DNA from: Antilocapra americana
Lineage: Eukaryota > Chordata > Mammalia > Artiodactyla > Antilocapridae
DNA: 64,000 bases
Reading direction: 5' to 3'
Assembly: GCA_007570785.1 (NCBI GenBank)
Contig: ML660774.1
Coordinates: 15,762,888-15,826,887, forward strand
Shown: positions 12,019 to 22,715 of the stretch, one piece after another
Layout of the letters: every line of letters begins with the position of its first letter
Numbering within the stretch: position 1 is the first letter of the stretch
Notes under the pieces: model-generated
What the model was told of the DNA's origin: nothing
What the model saw: the letters and a program-made list of their open reading frames with translations, nothing else
The model's database searches: none
Made by a program: the position numbers and the translations under genes

Positions 12019-12180
12019 TAGGGACTTCCCTGGTGGCCCAATGGCTAAAACTCCATGCTCCCAATGCATGGGGCCCAAGTTCAATCCCTGGTCAGGGAAC
12101 TAGATCCCATATGCCACAACGAAGATCCTGTGTTCTACAACTATCAATAAGGCCTAGCACAGCCAAATAAATAAATGTTA
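12019..12180 (+). mobile_element. CHR-type SINE
   Basis: gggacttccctggtggcccaatgg, gttcaatccctggtcaggga and the cacagccaaataaataaatg tail. Inserted in the env region of ERV copy B. Confidence 0.85.
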
Positions 12181-12418
12181 AAAAAGAAAAAAGAAGAAGG
12201 GTGTAGAGTCTCTCAGGGAGGGATGAGACAAGCTGAGACCTGGGACCCTTCCCCGCAGTGCAGCAATGCTTGTACCTGGATATACCTCTCCTGTCTTCAA
12301 GCGATAAAATACGAAGAATCCAGATGGGACTAAAAATAATCATGTGTATGTACAGTTGGGGCAAATTCTGGACAAAAGTTACAAAAAGACCAGAAGAATC
12401 CAACTGCTACTTCTGAAG

Positions 12419-12611
12419 TGAAAGTGCAACTCACTCAGTTATGTCCGACTCTTTGCAACCCCATGGGCTGTAGTCCATGGAACTCTCCAGGCCAGAATAC
12501 TGGAGTGGGGAGCCTTTCCCTTCTCCAGAGGATCTTCCCAACCCAGGGATCCAACCCAGGTCTCCCACATTGCAGGCGGATTCCTTACCAGCTGAGCCAC
12601 AAGGGAAGCCC
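12419..12611 (-). mobile_element. Bov-tA SINE, reverse, with target duplication
   Basis: Reverse complement of Bov-tA: BovB-derived tail (cactcagttatgtccgactc) first, then the tRNA-Glu head (ccagctgagccacaaggg). Exact flanking repeat acttctgaag at 12409-12418 and 12612-12621. Confidence 0.93.
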
Positions 12612-13509
12612 ACTTCTGAAGAGCCAGAAGCAAAAACTGGGTGTTGGGAGCAAAAGCAGAATACTGTGCATGCCCCCCTGCATGCAGCACCACCACAGAG
12701 GTGGGCAAACCACCTAAGCCACTCCTCCAGAGCCACCCCTGGGTTCATCTCTACCTCCACCCCCTTGTAAGGAACAAGGCTGCTTCCACCTCAGGGAGCA
12801 AGCAAGCAGGGGAACCTATTACTTGTTCTCACTACCCCATGCTACAGCAGGGACTCCATAAAGCCTTGCCTGAAAAAAAACCAGAAAACAAAGACCCAAG
12901 ATTCAGCTCTGGGATGTACCGAGTCAAACAGTTCATTTTCCCACAGAAAAATATTCTTGTCTCTTGCCTACCTCTCCTTAGCAGCAGCAGGAGACTATGG
13001 TCAAAACTGGAAGCGGGGGTAGGGGCAGGGTGAAAAACTGGTATTAAGACACCCCAGCATTTTATGATGACCTCCACTCAAGCCAGAGGTCCAGTTGCCC
13101 ATTTCTGCTCAAACCCTAACCCACTACCCAATAGAAGGATTCATACTGAAGGAGAAATGGACAGAACAGACATGGATGGAATGCACTGGGTATATGGTTG
13201 AAAAATATTTCCACAATGACAGGCTAATAAATTTTAACCCTGAAATTAACAAAAATGTGCTAACCATGTATACCAGGTTCTTACCCCTGCTTGAGTCTCT
13301 GATTATAATAGTCTTCTACTAGTCTTTAGCTCATGCTCCTCTAATCTACTTAGTTTGTTTCCTCTAGGGCATAACAGGATAATGGTGCAACAGAGATTCC
13401 AGCCACTTCTCAAAATAGACTCTGGAATAACAGCAGAAGTCACCCTGGGGCCCCTCAACAAGATAGGGTGAGAGTTCCATGGCTCCAACTTGGTAGGGTC
13501 TGCAAGCTC

Positions 13510-14140
13510 CATGCTAACCTAAACAAACTACAGAAGACAGACGTTTGCCCTTCATCATCCCAATAAAGATTTCTTGAGGTCTACATTGCTAATGGGGATT
13601 TGAGACAGGAAATGGATGGGCCCCAGGCTGAGCGGCTGGAATCTGTCCCCTGTGAACAGATACCCCAGGATAAAGATAATGGAAGGAACAAGGAGGAGCT
13701 GAGTCCTGCTTGGAGAGAAGATAAAGAGACCACATATTTCTCATTCTTGAAGTCAAAGAGACCTTGGAAACTACACAAAGACTTCTGGGCAAAAAGATTT
13801 CTCAGAGGTCAAAGAACACAGGGAGCACCAGATCATAATATGTTCTTCCCAGAAATCCTTCCACTGGAATCCATCTTGGCTAAAAGATGTGATACACAAG
13901 GAGACCCTGAGGTGGACCAAATATGGACTCAGAGCCAGGCAAGCAAGATGATTGGCCAAAGAACTGCCCCATATAAGTGATGTCAACTATGCCGAGGGTG
14001 CAACCCCTTCTCTGAGCCTGCCTATATGTAACCATCCACATATACTCTTTTCCCCTCCTAACAAACACTTTACTTGTTTCACTACCTCTGTCTCTTTGTC
14101 AAAATTCCTTTCTCCAAAGGAATGACCCAGAGACTTGTAA
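13510..14140 (+). other. LTR-like 3' end of ERV copy B
   Basis: Follows the TM-like tail. It contains an inverted CCAAT box (attgg at 13951-13955), a TATA-like atataag at 13971-13977 and, about 85 bp downstream, aacaaa at 14060-14065, a one-base variant of a polyadenylation signal, followed by a T/C-rich stretch. This spacing fits U3-R-U5. I could not fix the TG...CA ends and did not find a matching 5' LTR in the window, so the boundaries are approximate. Confidence 0.5.
13951..13977 (+). promoter_or_regulatory. CCAAT/TATA-like core promoter of the LTR
   Basis: Inverted CCAAT (attgg) followed 16 bp later by atataag, inside the LTR-like region. Activity cannot be judged from the sequence. Confidence 0.4.
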
Positions 14141-14152
14141 GTAGCCTTTGGC

Positions 14153-14222
14153 CCCCCTGGTCTAGTGGCAAGGATTTGGTCCTCTCATTTTCATGGCCTG
14201 GCTTCAATCTCTGGCTGGGGAA
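14153..14222 (+). pseudogene. tRNA-Glu (CTC)-like pseudogene or SINE head
   Basis: Seventy bases align with nuclear tRNA-Glu: the A box tggtctagtgg (about 14158-14168), an anticodon-loop equivalent ctctcat with anticodon CTC, a decayed B box (ggcttcaatct) and a gctggggaa 3' end. Five or so bases of the acceptor/D side are missing and the anticodon stem no longer pairs. No BovB-type tail follows. It is in sense orientation, so it is not a copied primer-binding site. Confidence 0.65.
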
Positions 14223-14274
14223 CTGAGATCCTGCTTGAAGACACTGCAGGTCAAAACCACCTGAGATCATCACC

Positions 14275-14930
14275 ACTTTTGTTCAGCATAGTTTTGGAAG
14301 TCCTAGTCAGTCAGACAAGAAAAAGAAATAAAAGAAATCCATATAGGAAAAGAAGTAAAACTGTCACTGTTTGCAGGTCATATTACACATAGAACAACTT
14401 AAAAGATGCTACCAGAAAACTAGAGATCAATGAATTCATTAAAGCTGCAGGATACAAAATTAATACACAAATCTCTTGCAATCCCATACACTAACAATGA
14501 AAGATCAGAAAGAGAAATTAAGGAAACAATCCTACTGACCATCACATCAAAAATAATAAATAATAAAATACTTACAAATAAACCTACTTAAGGAAGCAAA
14601 AGATCAGTACTCAGAAAACTATAAGATGCTGATGAAAGAAGTCAAAGATGATACAGATGGAAAGATATACCATTTCTTGAATTATAACAATCAATATTGT
14701 CAAAATGTCTATACTACCCAAGGCAATCTACAAATTCAGTGCAATCCCTATCAAATTACCAATGAAATTTTTCACAGAAGCAGAAGAATCTTTAAATTTG
14801 TATGAAAATACAAAAGACACTGAATAGCCAAAGCAATCCAGAGACAGAAACACAGAGCTGGGGGAAGCAGACTCCCTATTTCAGACTATACAAACAAAGC
14901 TACAGTAATCAAAATAGTATAGTACCTAGA
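14275..14930 (+). mobile_element. Old L1 no. 1, ORF2 segment (part 1 of 4)
   Basis: Diverged L1 ORF2 sequence downstream of the RT core: gaaaagaagtaaaactgtcac, gatgctaccagaaaac, ctacccaaggcaatctac, and the end at aagctacagtaatcaaaata. The same element resumes at 18892 (actggcacaaaaa), 19187 and 21504. The consensus order is continuous across all breaks, so this is one element split by three insertions. Confidence 0.88.
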
Positions 14931-15942
14931 GCCAGACATCCTAGAGTGTGAAATCAAGAGGGCCTTAGGAAGCATTACTACAAACAAAGCTAGTGGAGGT
15001 GATAGAATTACAGCTGAGCTATTTCAAATGCTAAAAGATGATACTGTTAAAAGTGCTGCACTCAATATGTAGGAAATTTGGAAAACTCAGCAGTGGCCAC
15101 AGGACTGAAAAAGATCAGTTTTTCATTCCAATCCCAAAGAAAGGCAATGCCAAAGAAGGTTCAAACTATGGCACCATTGCACTCATTTCATATGCCAGCA
15201 AAGTAATGCTCAACATCCTTCAAGCTAGGCTTCAACAGTACATGGGTCAAGAACTTCCAGATGTACAGTAGGCTGGATTTAGAAAAGGCAGAGGAAACAG
15301 ATCAAATTGTCAACATACACTGGATCATAGAAAAAGCGAGGGAAATCCAGAAAAACATCTACTGCTTTACTGACTACACTAAAGCTTTTAACTGTGTGGA
15401 TCACAACAAACTGTGGAAAATTCTTATAGAGATGAGAATACCAGACCACCTGACCTGTCTCCTGAGAAACCTGTATGCAAGTCAAGAAACAACAGTTAGG
15501 ACCAGACATGGAACAATAGACTGGTTCATAATTAGGAAAGGAGTATGTCAAGGCTGTATATCATCACCTTGCTTATTTAACTTATATGCAGAGTACATCA
15601 TGCAAAATGCCAGGGTGAGTGAATCATAAGCGGAAATCAAGATTGCTGGGAGAAATATCAATAACCTCAGATATGCAGATGAAACCACTCTTATGGCAGA
15701 AAGTGAAGAGGAACTAAAAAGTCTCTTGATGAAAGTTAAAGAGGAGAGTGAAAAAATTGGCTTAAACCTCAACGTAGTTCAAAAAACTAAAATCACAACA
15801 ATCTGGGGTCCCATCACTTCATGGCAAACAGATGGAGAAAAATAAACAGTGACAGATTTTCTTTTCTTGGGCTCCAAAATGACTGAAGATGGTGACTGTA
15901 CTCATAAAATGAAGATGCTTGCTCCTTACAAGAAAAGCTGTG
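14931..15942 (+). mobile_element. BovB, left part (inserted in old L1; split by a younger L1)
   Basis: BovB ORF2 from the cctagagccagacatcctag block. It includes the RT, but the active site reads Y-A-D-E at 15672-15683 (second aspartate lost). Open stretches at 15038-15271 and 15261-15629 are in different frames. Interrupted at 15942 by an L1 insertion; it resumes at 18370. Confidence 0.92.
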
Positions 15943-18356
15943 TCCATAGATGTGTGGATTTATCTCTGGGCGTTCTATTCTATTCCATTGATCTATATTT
16001 CTGTCTTTGTGCCAGTACCATACTGTCTTAATGACTGTGGATTTGTAGTATAGCCTAAAGTCAGGTAGGTTGATTCCTCCAGTTCCATTCTTCTTTCTCA
16101 AGATTGCTTTGGCTATACGAGGTTTTTTGTATTTCCATACAAATTGTGAAATTATTTGTTCTAATTCTCTGAAAAAGACCTCTGGTAGCTTGATAGGAAT
16201 TGCATTGAATCTATACATTGCTTTGGGTAGTATACTCATTTTCACTATATTGATTCTTCCAATCCACGAACACGGCACATTTCTCCATCTGTTTGTGTCC
16301 TCTTTGATTTCTTTCATCAGTGTTTTATAGTTTTCTATATACAAGTCTTTTGTTTCTTCAGGTAGAAATACTCCTAAGTATTTTATTCTTTTTGTTTCGA
16401 TGGTGAATGGAATTGTTTCCATAATTTCTCTTTCTGTTTCTCATTGTTAGTGTATAGGAATGCCAGGGATTTCTGTGTGTTGATTTTGTATCCTGAAACT
16501 TTGCTATATTCACTGATTAGCTCTAGTAATTTTCTAGTAGAATCTTTAGGGTTTTCAATATAGAGGATCATGTCATCTGCAAACAGAGAGGGTTTTACTT
16601 CTTCTTTTCCAATCTGGATTCCTTTGATTTCTTTATCTGCTCTGATTGCTGTGGCCAAGACTTCCAAAACTATGTTGAAAAGTAGTGGTGAGAGTGGGCA
16701 CCCTTGTCTTGTTCCTGACTTCAGGGGGAATGCTTTCAGTTTTTCACCATTGAGGATAATGTTTGCTGTGGGTTTGTCATATATAGCTTTTATTATGTTG
16801 AGGAATGTTCCTTCTATTCCTGCTTTTTGGAGGGTTTTTATCATAAATGGATGTTGAATTTTGTCAAAGGCTTTCTCTGCATCTATTGAGATAATCATGT
16901 GATTTTTATTTTTCAATTTGTTAATGTGGTGTATTACACTGATTTGCGAATATCGAAGAATCCTTGCATCCCTGGGATAAAGCCTTATCTTTGACAAAGG
17001 AGGCAAGAATATACAACGGAGAAAAGACAACCTCTTTAACAAGTGGTGCTGGGAAAACTGGACAGCCACTTGTAAAAGAATGAAACTAGAACACTTTCTA
17101 ACACCATACACAAAGATAAACTCAAAATGGATCAAAGATCTAAGCATAAGACCAGAAACTATAAAACTCCTAGAGGATAACATTGGCAAAACACTCTGAC
17201 ATAAACCAAAGCGGGATCCTCCATGACCCACCTCCCAGAATATTGGAAATAAAAGCACAAATAAACAAATGGGACCTAATTAAAATTAAAAGCTTCTGCA
17301 CAACAAAGGAAACTATAAGCAAAGTGAAAAGACAGCCTTCAGAATGGGAGAAAATAATACCCAATGAAGCAACGGACAAACAATTAATCTCAAAAGTATA
17401 CAAGCAACTCCTGCAGCTCCATTCTAGGAAAATAAACGACCCAATCAAAAAGTGGGCCAAAGAACTTAACAGACATTTCTCCAAAGAAGACATAAAAATG
17501 GCTAACAAACACATGAAAAGATGCTCAACATCACTCATTATCAGAGAAATGCAAATCAAAACCGCAATGAGGTACCACTTTACACCAGTCAGAATGGCTG
17601 CCATCCAAAAGTCTACAAGCAATAAATGCTGGAGAATATGTGGAGAAAAGGGAACTCTCTTACACTGTTGGTGGGAATGCAAACTAGTACAACCACTATG
17701 GGAAACAGTGTGGAGGTTCCTTAAAAAGCTGCAAATAGACCTGCCATATGACCCGGCAATCCCACTGCTGGGCATATACACCGAGGAAACCAGAATTGAA
17801 AGAGCCACGTGTACCCCAATGTTCATCGCTGCTTTGTTTACAATAGCCAAGACATGGAAGCAACCTAGATGCCCATCAACTGACGAATGGATAAGAAAGC
17901 TGTGGTACATATACACAATGGAATATTTCTCAGCAGTAAAAAAAAATTCATTTGAATCAGTTCTACTCAGATGGACGAAACTGGAGCCCATTATCCAGAG
18001 TGAAGTAAGCCAGAAGGAAAAACAACAATACAGTATATTAACACATATATATGGAATTTAGAAAGATGGTAACGAGAACCCAGCATGCGAGACAGCAAAA
18101 GGAACGCAGATGTATAGAACAGACTCGTGGACTCTGTGGATGAGGGCAAGGGTGGGATGATATGGGAGAATGGCATTGAAACATGTTAATTATCATATGT
18201 GTAATCAATCGCCAGCCCAGGATTGATGCTCGGGGCTGGTGCAGTGAGATTTCCCGGGGGGAAGGAGGAGGGAGGGGGGTCCTGGAGGGGGAGCATATGT
18301 AAACCCATGGTGATATCATGTCATTGTATGGCAAAACTAATAAAAATAAATAAAGA
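15943..18356 (+). mobile_element. Young bovine L1 with 5' inversion (twin priming) and exact 13 bp target duplication
   Basis: Bases 15943-16984 are reversed L1 ORF2: reverse-strand open frames at 16383-17258 (RT, active site FADD encoded at 16572-16583) and 15814-16422. Bases 16985-18356 are forward and run to the 3' end; the forward open frame 17183-18061 (292 codons) is the uninterrupted C-terminal part of ORF2, with the cysteine/histidine motif [14 protein letters not shown] near 17640-17680. The two parts are adjacent in the L1 consensus with only a few bases lost. The target duplication aagaaaagctgtg lies at 15930-15942 and 18357-18369, inside BovB. The element lacks the promoter and the ORF2 start and is dead, but little diverged. 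Confidence 0.95.
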
Positions 18357-18369
18357 AAGAAAAGCTGTG

Positions 18370-18885
18370 GCCAACTTAGACAGCATATTAAAAAGGAGAG
18401 ACATCACTTTACCAACAAAGGTTCATACAGTCAAAGCGGTGGCTTTCCCAGGATTCACATATGGGTGTGAGAGATGGACCATAAAGAAGGCAGAGTGCCG
18501 AAAACTTGATGCTTTTGAACTGCGGTGCTGGAGAAGATGCTTGAGAGTCCTTTGAACAGCAAGGTGATCAAACCAGTCAATCATAAAGGAAATAAACCCT
18601 GAATATTCATTGGAAGGACTGATGTTTAACCTGAAACTCCAACACTTTGGCTACCTGATGCGAAGAGCTGACTCACTGAAAAAGATCCTGATGCTGGGAA
18701 AGATGGAGGGCAGAAAGAGAAGATGACGACAGAGGATGAAATGGTTGGATGGCACCACCGACTCAATGGACATGAGTTTGAGCAAAGTTTGGGAGCTAGT
18801 GAAGGACAGGAAAGCCTAGCATGCTACATACAGTCCATGGGGTCACAGATTTGGACATAATTGAGTGATTGAACAACCACAATGA
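18370..18885 (+). mobile_element. BovB, right part (continuation of 14931-15942)
   Basis: Resumes at gccaacttagacagcatatt, continues through the gtgtgagagatggaccataa block and ends with the BovB tail gacataattgagtgattgaac near 18860. The upstream half ends at the same consensus point, confirming one element split by the L1. Confidence 0.92.
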
Positions 18886-18891
18886 ACAACA

Positions 18892-18949
18892 AAAACTGGC
18901 ACAAAAACCTAAGTACAGATCAATAGAATAGTATACAAAACCTAGACAT
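18892..18949 (+). mobile_element. Old L1 no. 1, ORF2 segment (part 2 of 4)
   Basis: Short L1 piece (actggcacaaaaacctaag to cctagacat), directly following the consensus point reached at 14930. Confidence 0.85.
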
Positions 18950-18959
18950 AAACCCCACA

Positions 18960-19176
18960 TGCATACATGTCTAGGTTGCTAAGTCATGTCTGACTTTTTG
19001 TGACCCGATGGATGGTAGCCCACCAGGCTCCTCTGTCCATGGAATTTCCCAGGCAAGAATACTGGAGCAGGGTGCCATTTCCTTCTCCAGGAGATCTTCC
19101 TGCCCCAGGGATCAAACTCGCATTTCCTGCATTGGCAGGAGGAATATTTACCACTGAGCCACCTGGGAAGCTGAAC
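18960..19176 (-). mobile_element. Bov-tA SINE, reverse, in old L1
   Basis: Reverse Bov-tA (ctaagtcatgtctgactttt ... accactgagccacctgggaa). Exact target duplication aaaccccaca at 18950-18959 and 19177-19186. Confidence 0.93.
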
Positions 19177-19186
19177 AAACCCCACA

Positions 19187-19751
19187 ATCATGGTCAATTA
19201 ATCTATGACAAATGAGCCAAGAATAGACAATGGAAAAAAAAAGACAGTCTCTTCAATAAATGATGCTGGAAACTCTGAACAGCTACATGTAAAACAATGA
19301 AGTTAGAAAATTCTCTAACACTCTACACTAAAATAAACTCAAAATGGGTTAAAGTCCTAAATGTAAGGCCAGATACTATAACCCCTGGAGGGAAATATAT
19401 CCAGAACACTTTCTGACTTGAATCACAGGAAGATCTTTTGGATTCATCCTCTTGAGTAATAAAAATAGGCAAAAATAAACAAATGGGACCTAATTAAACT
19501 CAAAAGTTTTTGCACAGCAAAGGAAACCATAAATAAAATGGAAAAGACAAACCAGAGAATGGGAGAAAATATTTACGAATAAAGCAACAGACAAGGGATT
19601 AACTTTCAAAATATATAAACAGCTCATGAGGCGTAATACCATCAAAAACAAACTATCCAATCAAAAAATTAGCACAAGACCTAAACAGACATTTCTCCAA
19701 AGAAGACATACAGATAGCCAACAGGCACATGAAAAGTATTAGAGAAATGTG
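19187..19751 (+). mobile_element. Old L1 no. 1, ORF2 segment (part 3 of 4)
   Basis: L1 ORF2 from atcatggtcaattaatctatg to aggcacatgaaaagtattag. Contains aaataaacaaatgggaccta and cagacatttctccaaag. Many stops; old copy. Confidence 0.88.
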
Positions 19752-21503
19752 CAGAAAAGGAAAGATATACCCATTTGAATGCAGAGTTCTAAAGAACAGC
19801 AAGGAGATAAGAAAGCCTTCCTCAGAGACCAATGCGAACAAATAGAGGAAAACAATAGAATGGGAAAGACTAGAGCTCTCAAGAAAATTAGAGATACCAA
19901 GGGAACATTTCATGCAAAGATGGGCTCAATAAAGGATAGAAATGGTAGGGACCTAACAGAAGCAGAAGATATTAAGAAAAGGTGGCAAGAACACACAGAA
20001 GAATTGTACAAAAAAGATCTTCATGATCCAGATAATCACGATGGTGTGATCATTGACCTAGAGCCAGACATCCTGGAATGTCAAGTCAAGTGGGCCTTAG
20101 GAAGCATCACTACAAACAAAGCTAGTGGAGGTGATGGAATTCCAGTTGAGCTATTTCAAATCCTGAAAGACGACGCTGTGAAAGTGCTGCACCCAATATG
20201 CCAGCAAATATGGAAAACTCAGCAGTGGCCACAGGACTGGAAAAGGTTAGTTTTCATTCCAGTCCCAAAGAAAGGCAATGCCAAAGAATTCTCAAACACC
20301 CACAAAATTGCCCTCATCTCACACACTAGTAAAGTAATGCTTAAAATTCTCCAAGCCAAGCTTCAGCAATACGTGAACCACGAACTTCCAAATGTTTAAG
20401 CTGGTTTTAGAAAAGGAAGAGGAACCAGAGATCAAATTGCCAACATCTGATGGATCACCAAAAAGCCAAGAGAGTTCCAGAAAAACATCTATTTCTGCTT
20501 TATTGACTATACCAAAGCCTTTGACTGTGTGGATCACAATAAACTATGGAAAATTCTGAAAGAGATGGGCATACCAGATGACCTGACCTGCCTTTTGAGA
20601 AACCTGTACACAGGTCAGGAAGCAACAGTTAGTACTGGACATGGAACAATAGACTGGTTCCAAATAGGAAAAGGAGTACGTCAAGGCTGTATATTGTCAC
20701 CCTGCTTATTTAACTTATATGCAGAGTACATCTTGAGAAACACTGGGCTGGAGGAAGCACAAGCTGGAATCAAGACTGTCGGGAGAAATAACCTCAGATA
20801 TGCAGATGACACCACCCTTATGGCAGAAAGTGAAGAAGAACTCAAGAGCCTCTTGATGAAAGTGAAAGAGGAGAGTGAAAAAGTTGGCTTAAAGCTCAAC
20901 ATTCAGAAAACTAAGATCATGGCATCCAGTCCCATCACTGCATAGCCGATAGATGGGGAAACAGTGGCTGACTTTATTTTGGGGGGCTCCAAAATCACTG
21001 CAGGACTAACCTAGGCAGCGTATTAAAAAGCAGAGACATTACTTTGCCAACAAAGGTCTGTCTAGTCAAGGCTATAGTTTTTCCAGTGGTCATGTATGGA
21101 TGTGAGAGTTGGACTATAAAGAAAGCTAAGTGCTAAAGAATTGATGCTTTTGAACTGTGTCATGGGAGAAGACTCTTGAGAGTCTCTTGGACTGCAAGGA
21201 GATCCAATCAGTCCATCCTAAAGGAGATCAGTCCTGGGTGTTCACTGGATGTTGAAACTGAAACTTCAATACTTTGGCCACCTGATACAAAGAGCTGACT
21301 CATTAGAAAAGACCTTGATGCTGGGAAAGATTGAGGGCAGGAGGAGAAGGGGACGACAGAGGATGAGACGGCTGGATGGCATCACTGACTCAATGGACAT
21401 GGGTTTGGGTGGACTCAGGGATTTGGTGATGGACAGGGACGCCTGGTGTGCTGCCATCCATGGGGTCGCAAAGATTCAGACACAACTGAGCAACTGAACT
21501 GAA
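19752..21503 (+). mobile_element. BovB LINE, 1.75 kb, 5'-truncated
   Basis: Starts at gaaaggaaagatataccc and runs to the gacacaactgagcaactgaa tail. The open frame 19779-20399 (206 codons) covers the region upstream of the RT; 20529-20945 (138 codons) carries the RT core with GVRQGCILSPCLFNLYAEYI and the active site YADD at 20799-20810. The two are separated by a stop at about 20398 and by missing or altered codons, so ORF2 is not continuous. Near 20995 a segment of about 100 bases is missing. Inserted in old L1 no. 1, which resumes at 21504. Confidence 0.93.
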
Positions 21504-22330
21504 AGCAAAACTACAATGAGATATCACCTCATACTCGTCAAAATGGCCATCATCAAAAAATTCACAAACAATAAATGCTAGAGAGGGTGTGGAGAACAGG
21601 GAACACTCCTTCACTATCAGTAGGGAATGTAAACTGGTACAGCCACTATGAAGAATAGTAAGGAGGTTCCTTACAGAGCTACCATATGACCCTGCGATCC
21701 CACTCCTGGGCATATATCCAGAGAAAAATATAGTCTGAAAGGATACACACACCCCAGTGTTGGATTGTAGCACTATTTACAATAGCCAAGACACAGAAGC
21801 AATGTAAATGTTCTTCAACAGAGCAATGAATACAGAAAATGTACATGTACACAACAGATTATTCAGCCATTAAAAAGAATGAAATAATGCCCCTTACAGC
21901 AAGCGACATGAGTGGACCTAGACATTGTTATCTGAGTGAAGTCAGACAGAGAAAGAGCAATATTGTATCACATCCCTCATATACAGAATCTAAAAGGAAA
22001 TGATACAAATCAACTTATTTACAAAACAAAAACAGACTCACAAACTCAGGGAAAAAATAGCTTATGGTTATAGGGTGAAGGGGGGAAGGAAGAGTTAGGG
22101 AGTTTGAGATCAACATGGGCATACTGCTATAATTAAAATAAATAACCAACAAGGACCTTCTGTATAGCACAGGAAACTCTGCTCAGTGCTATGCAGCAGG
22201 CTGGATAACTTTGGGGCAGAATGGATATATGTATATGTACGGCTGAGTCCCTATACACTACACCTGAAACTATCACAACATTGTTAATTGGCTATGTTCT
22301 AATATAAAATAAAAAGCTTACCAAAAAAAA
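21504..22330 (+). mobile_element. Old L1 no. 1, ORF2 end and 3' UTR (part 4 of 4)
   Basis: Resumes at aagcaaaactacaatgagat, passes the zinc-knuckle coding region (tgctagagagggtgtggaga) and enters a 3' UTR containing agcacaggaaactctgctca and cctgaaactatcacaacatt, ending in an A-rich tail at about 22305-22332. Confidence 0.9.
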
Positions 22331-22715
22331 AATTCTCTCTAATGCTATACATAAAAAGAAACCCAAAACGGATTAAAGAACTAAATATAAAATCAGATAC
22401 TATAAAACTTTCATAGGAAAACATAAGCAGAACACCCTTTGACATAAATCACAGCAGTATCTTTTTGAATTCTCTTGCTAGAGTAATGAAAATAAAGTCA
22501 AAATAAATAAATGAGACCTAGTTAAACTTAAAAGCTTTTGCACAACAAAGAAAACCATAACACAATGAAAAGTCAACCTACAGATCAGGAAAAAATATTT
22601 TTAAACAAAGCCACCAATAAGGAATCTCCAAAATATATAAACAAGTTTTACAGGCTCAATATAAAAAAACAAGCCAATCAAAAATGAACAGAAGATCAAA
22701 GCAGACTCTTCTCCC
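22331..22715 (+). mobile_element. Old L1 no. 2, left part
   Basis: 5'-truncated L1 beginning at ttctctctaatgctatacat. It reaches cttctcccaag at 22715, the equivalent of the tttctccaaag motif in other copies. It resumes at 24873 at the next consensus position (agacatacagatggcc). Confidence 0.85.

Larger units (their letters stand above)
11276..13500 (+). pseudogene. env: ERV copy B: degraded integrase/env region
   Basis: Between RNase H and the LTR-like end, about 1.9 kb after subtracting two SINEs. The segment 12785-12870 matches copy A 3825-3910. Near 13377-13440 the reading MVQQRFQPLLKIDSG resembles the cytoplasmic tail of a transmembrane subunit. I could not place a complete SU or TM, and the frame is broken many times. 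The domain assignment is an inference from position and from the copy A match. Confidence 0.45.

Noticed and set aside
14153..14222. Functional tRNA-Glu gene
   Set aside because: Missing bases on the 5' side, a mismatched anticodon stem and a decayed B box.
17170..17991. Reverse-strand open frame of 273 codons
   Set aside because: Antisense shadow of the L1 ORF2 C-terminal frame on the + strand; many similar antisense frames occur in all L1 copies here.
17183..18061. Intact-looking 292-codon frame as a host gene
   Set aside because: It is the C-terminal part of L1 ORF2, including its Cys/His motif, inside a 5'-truncated and inverted element.
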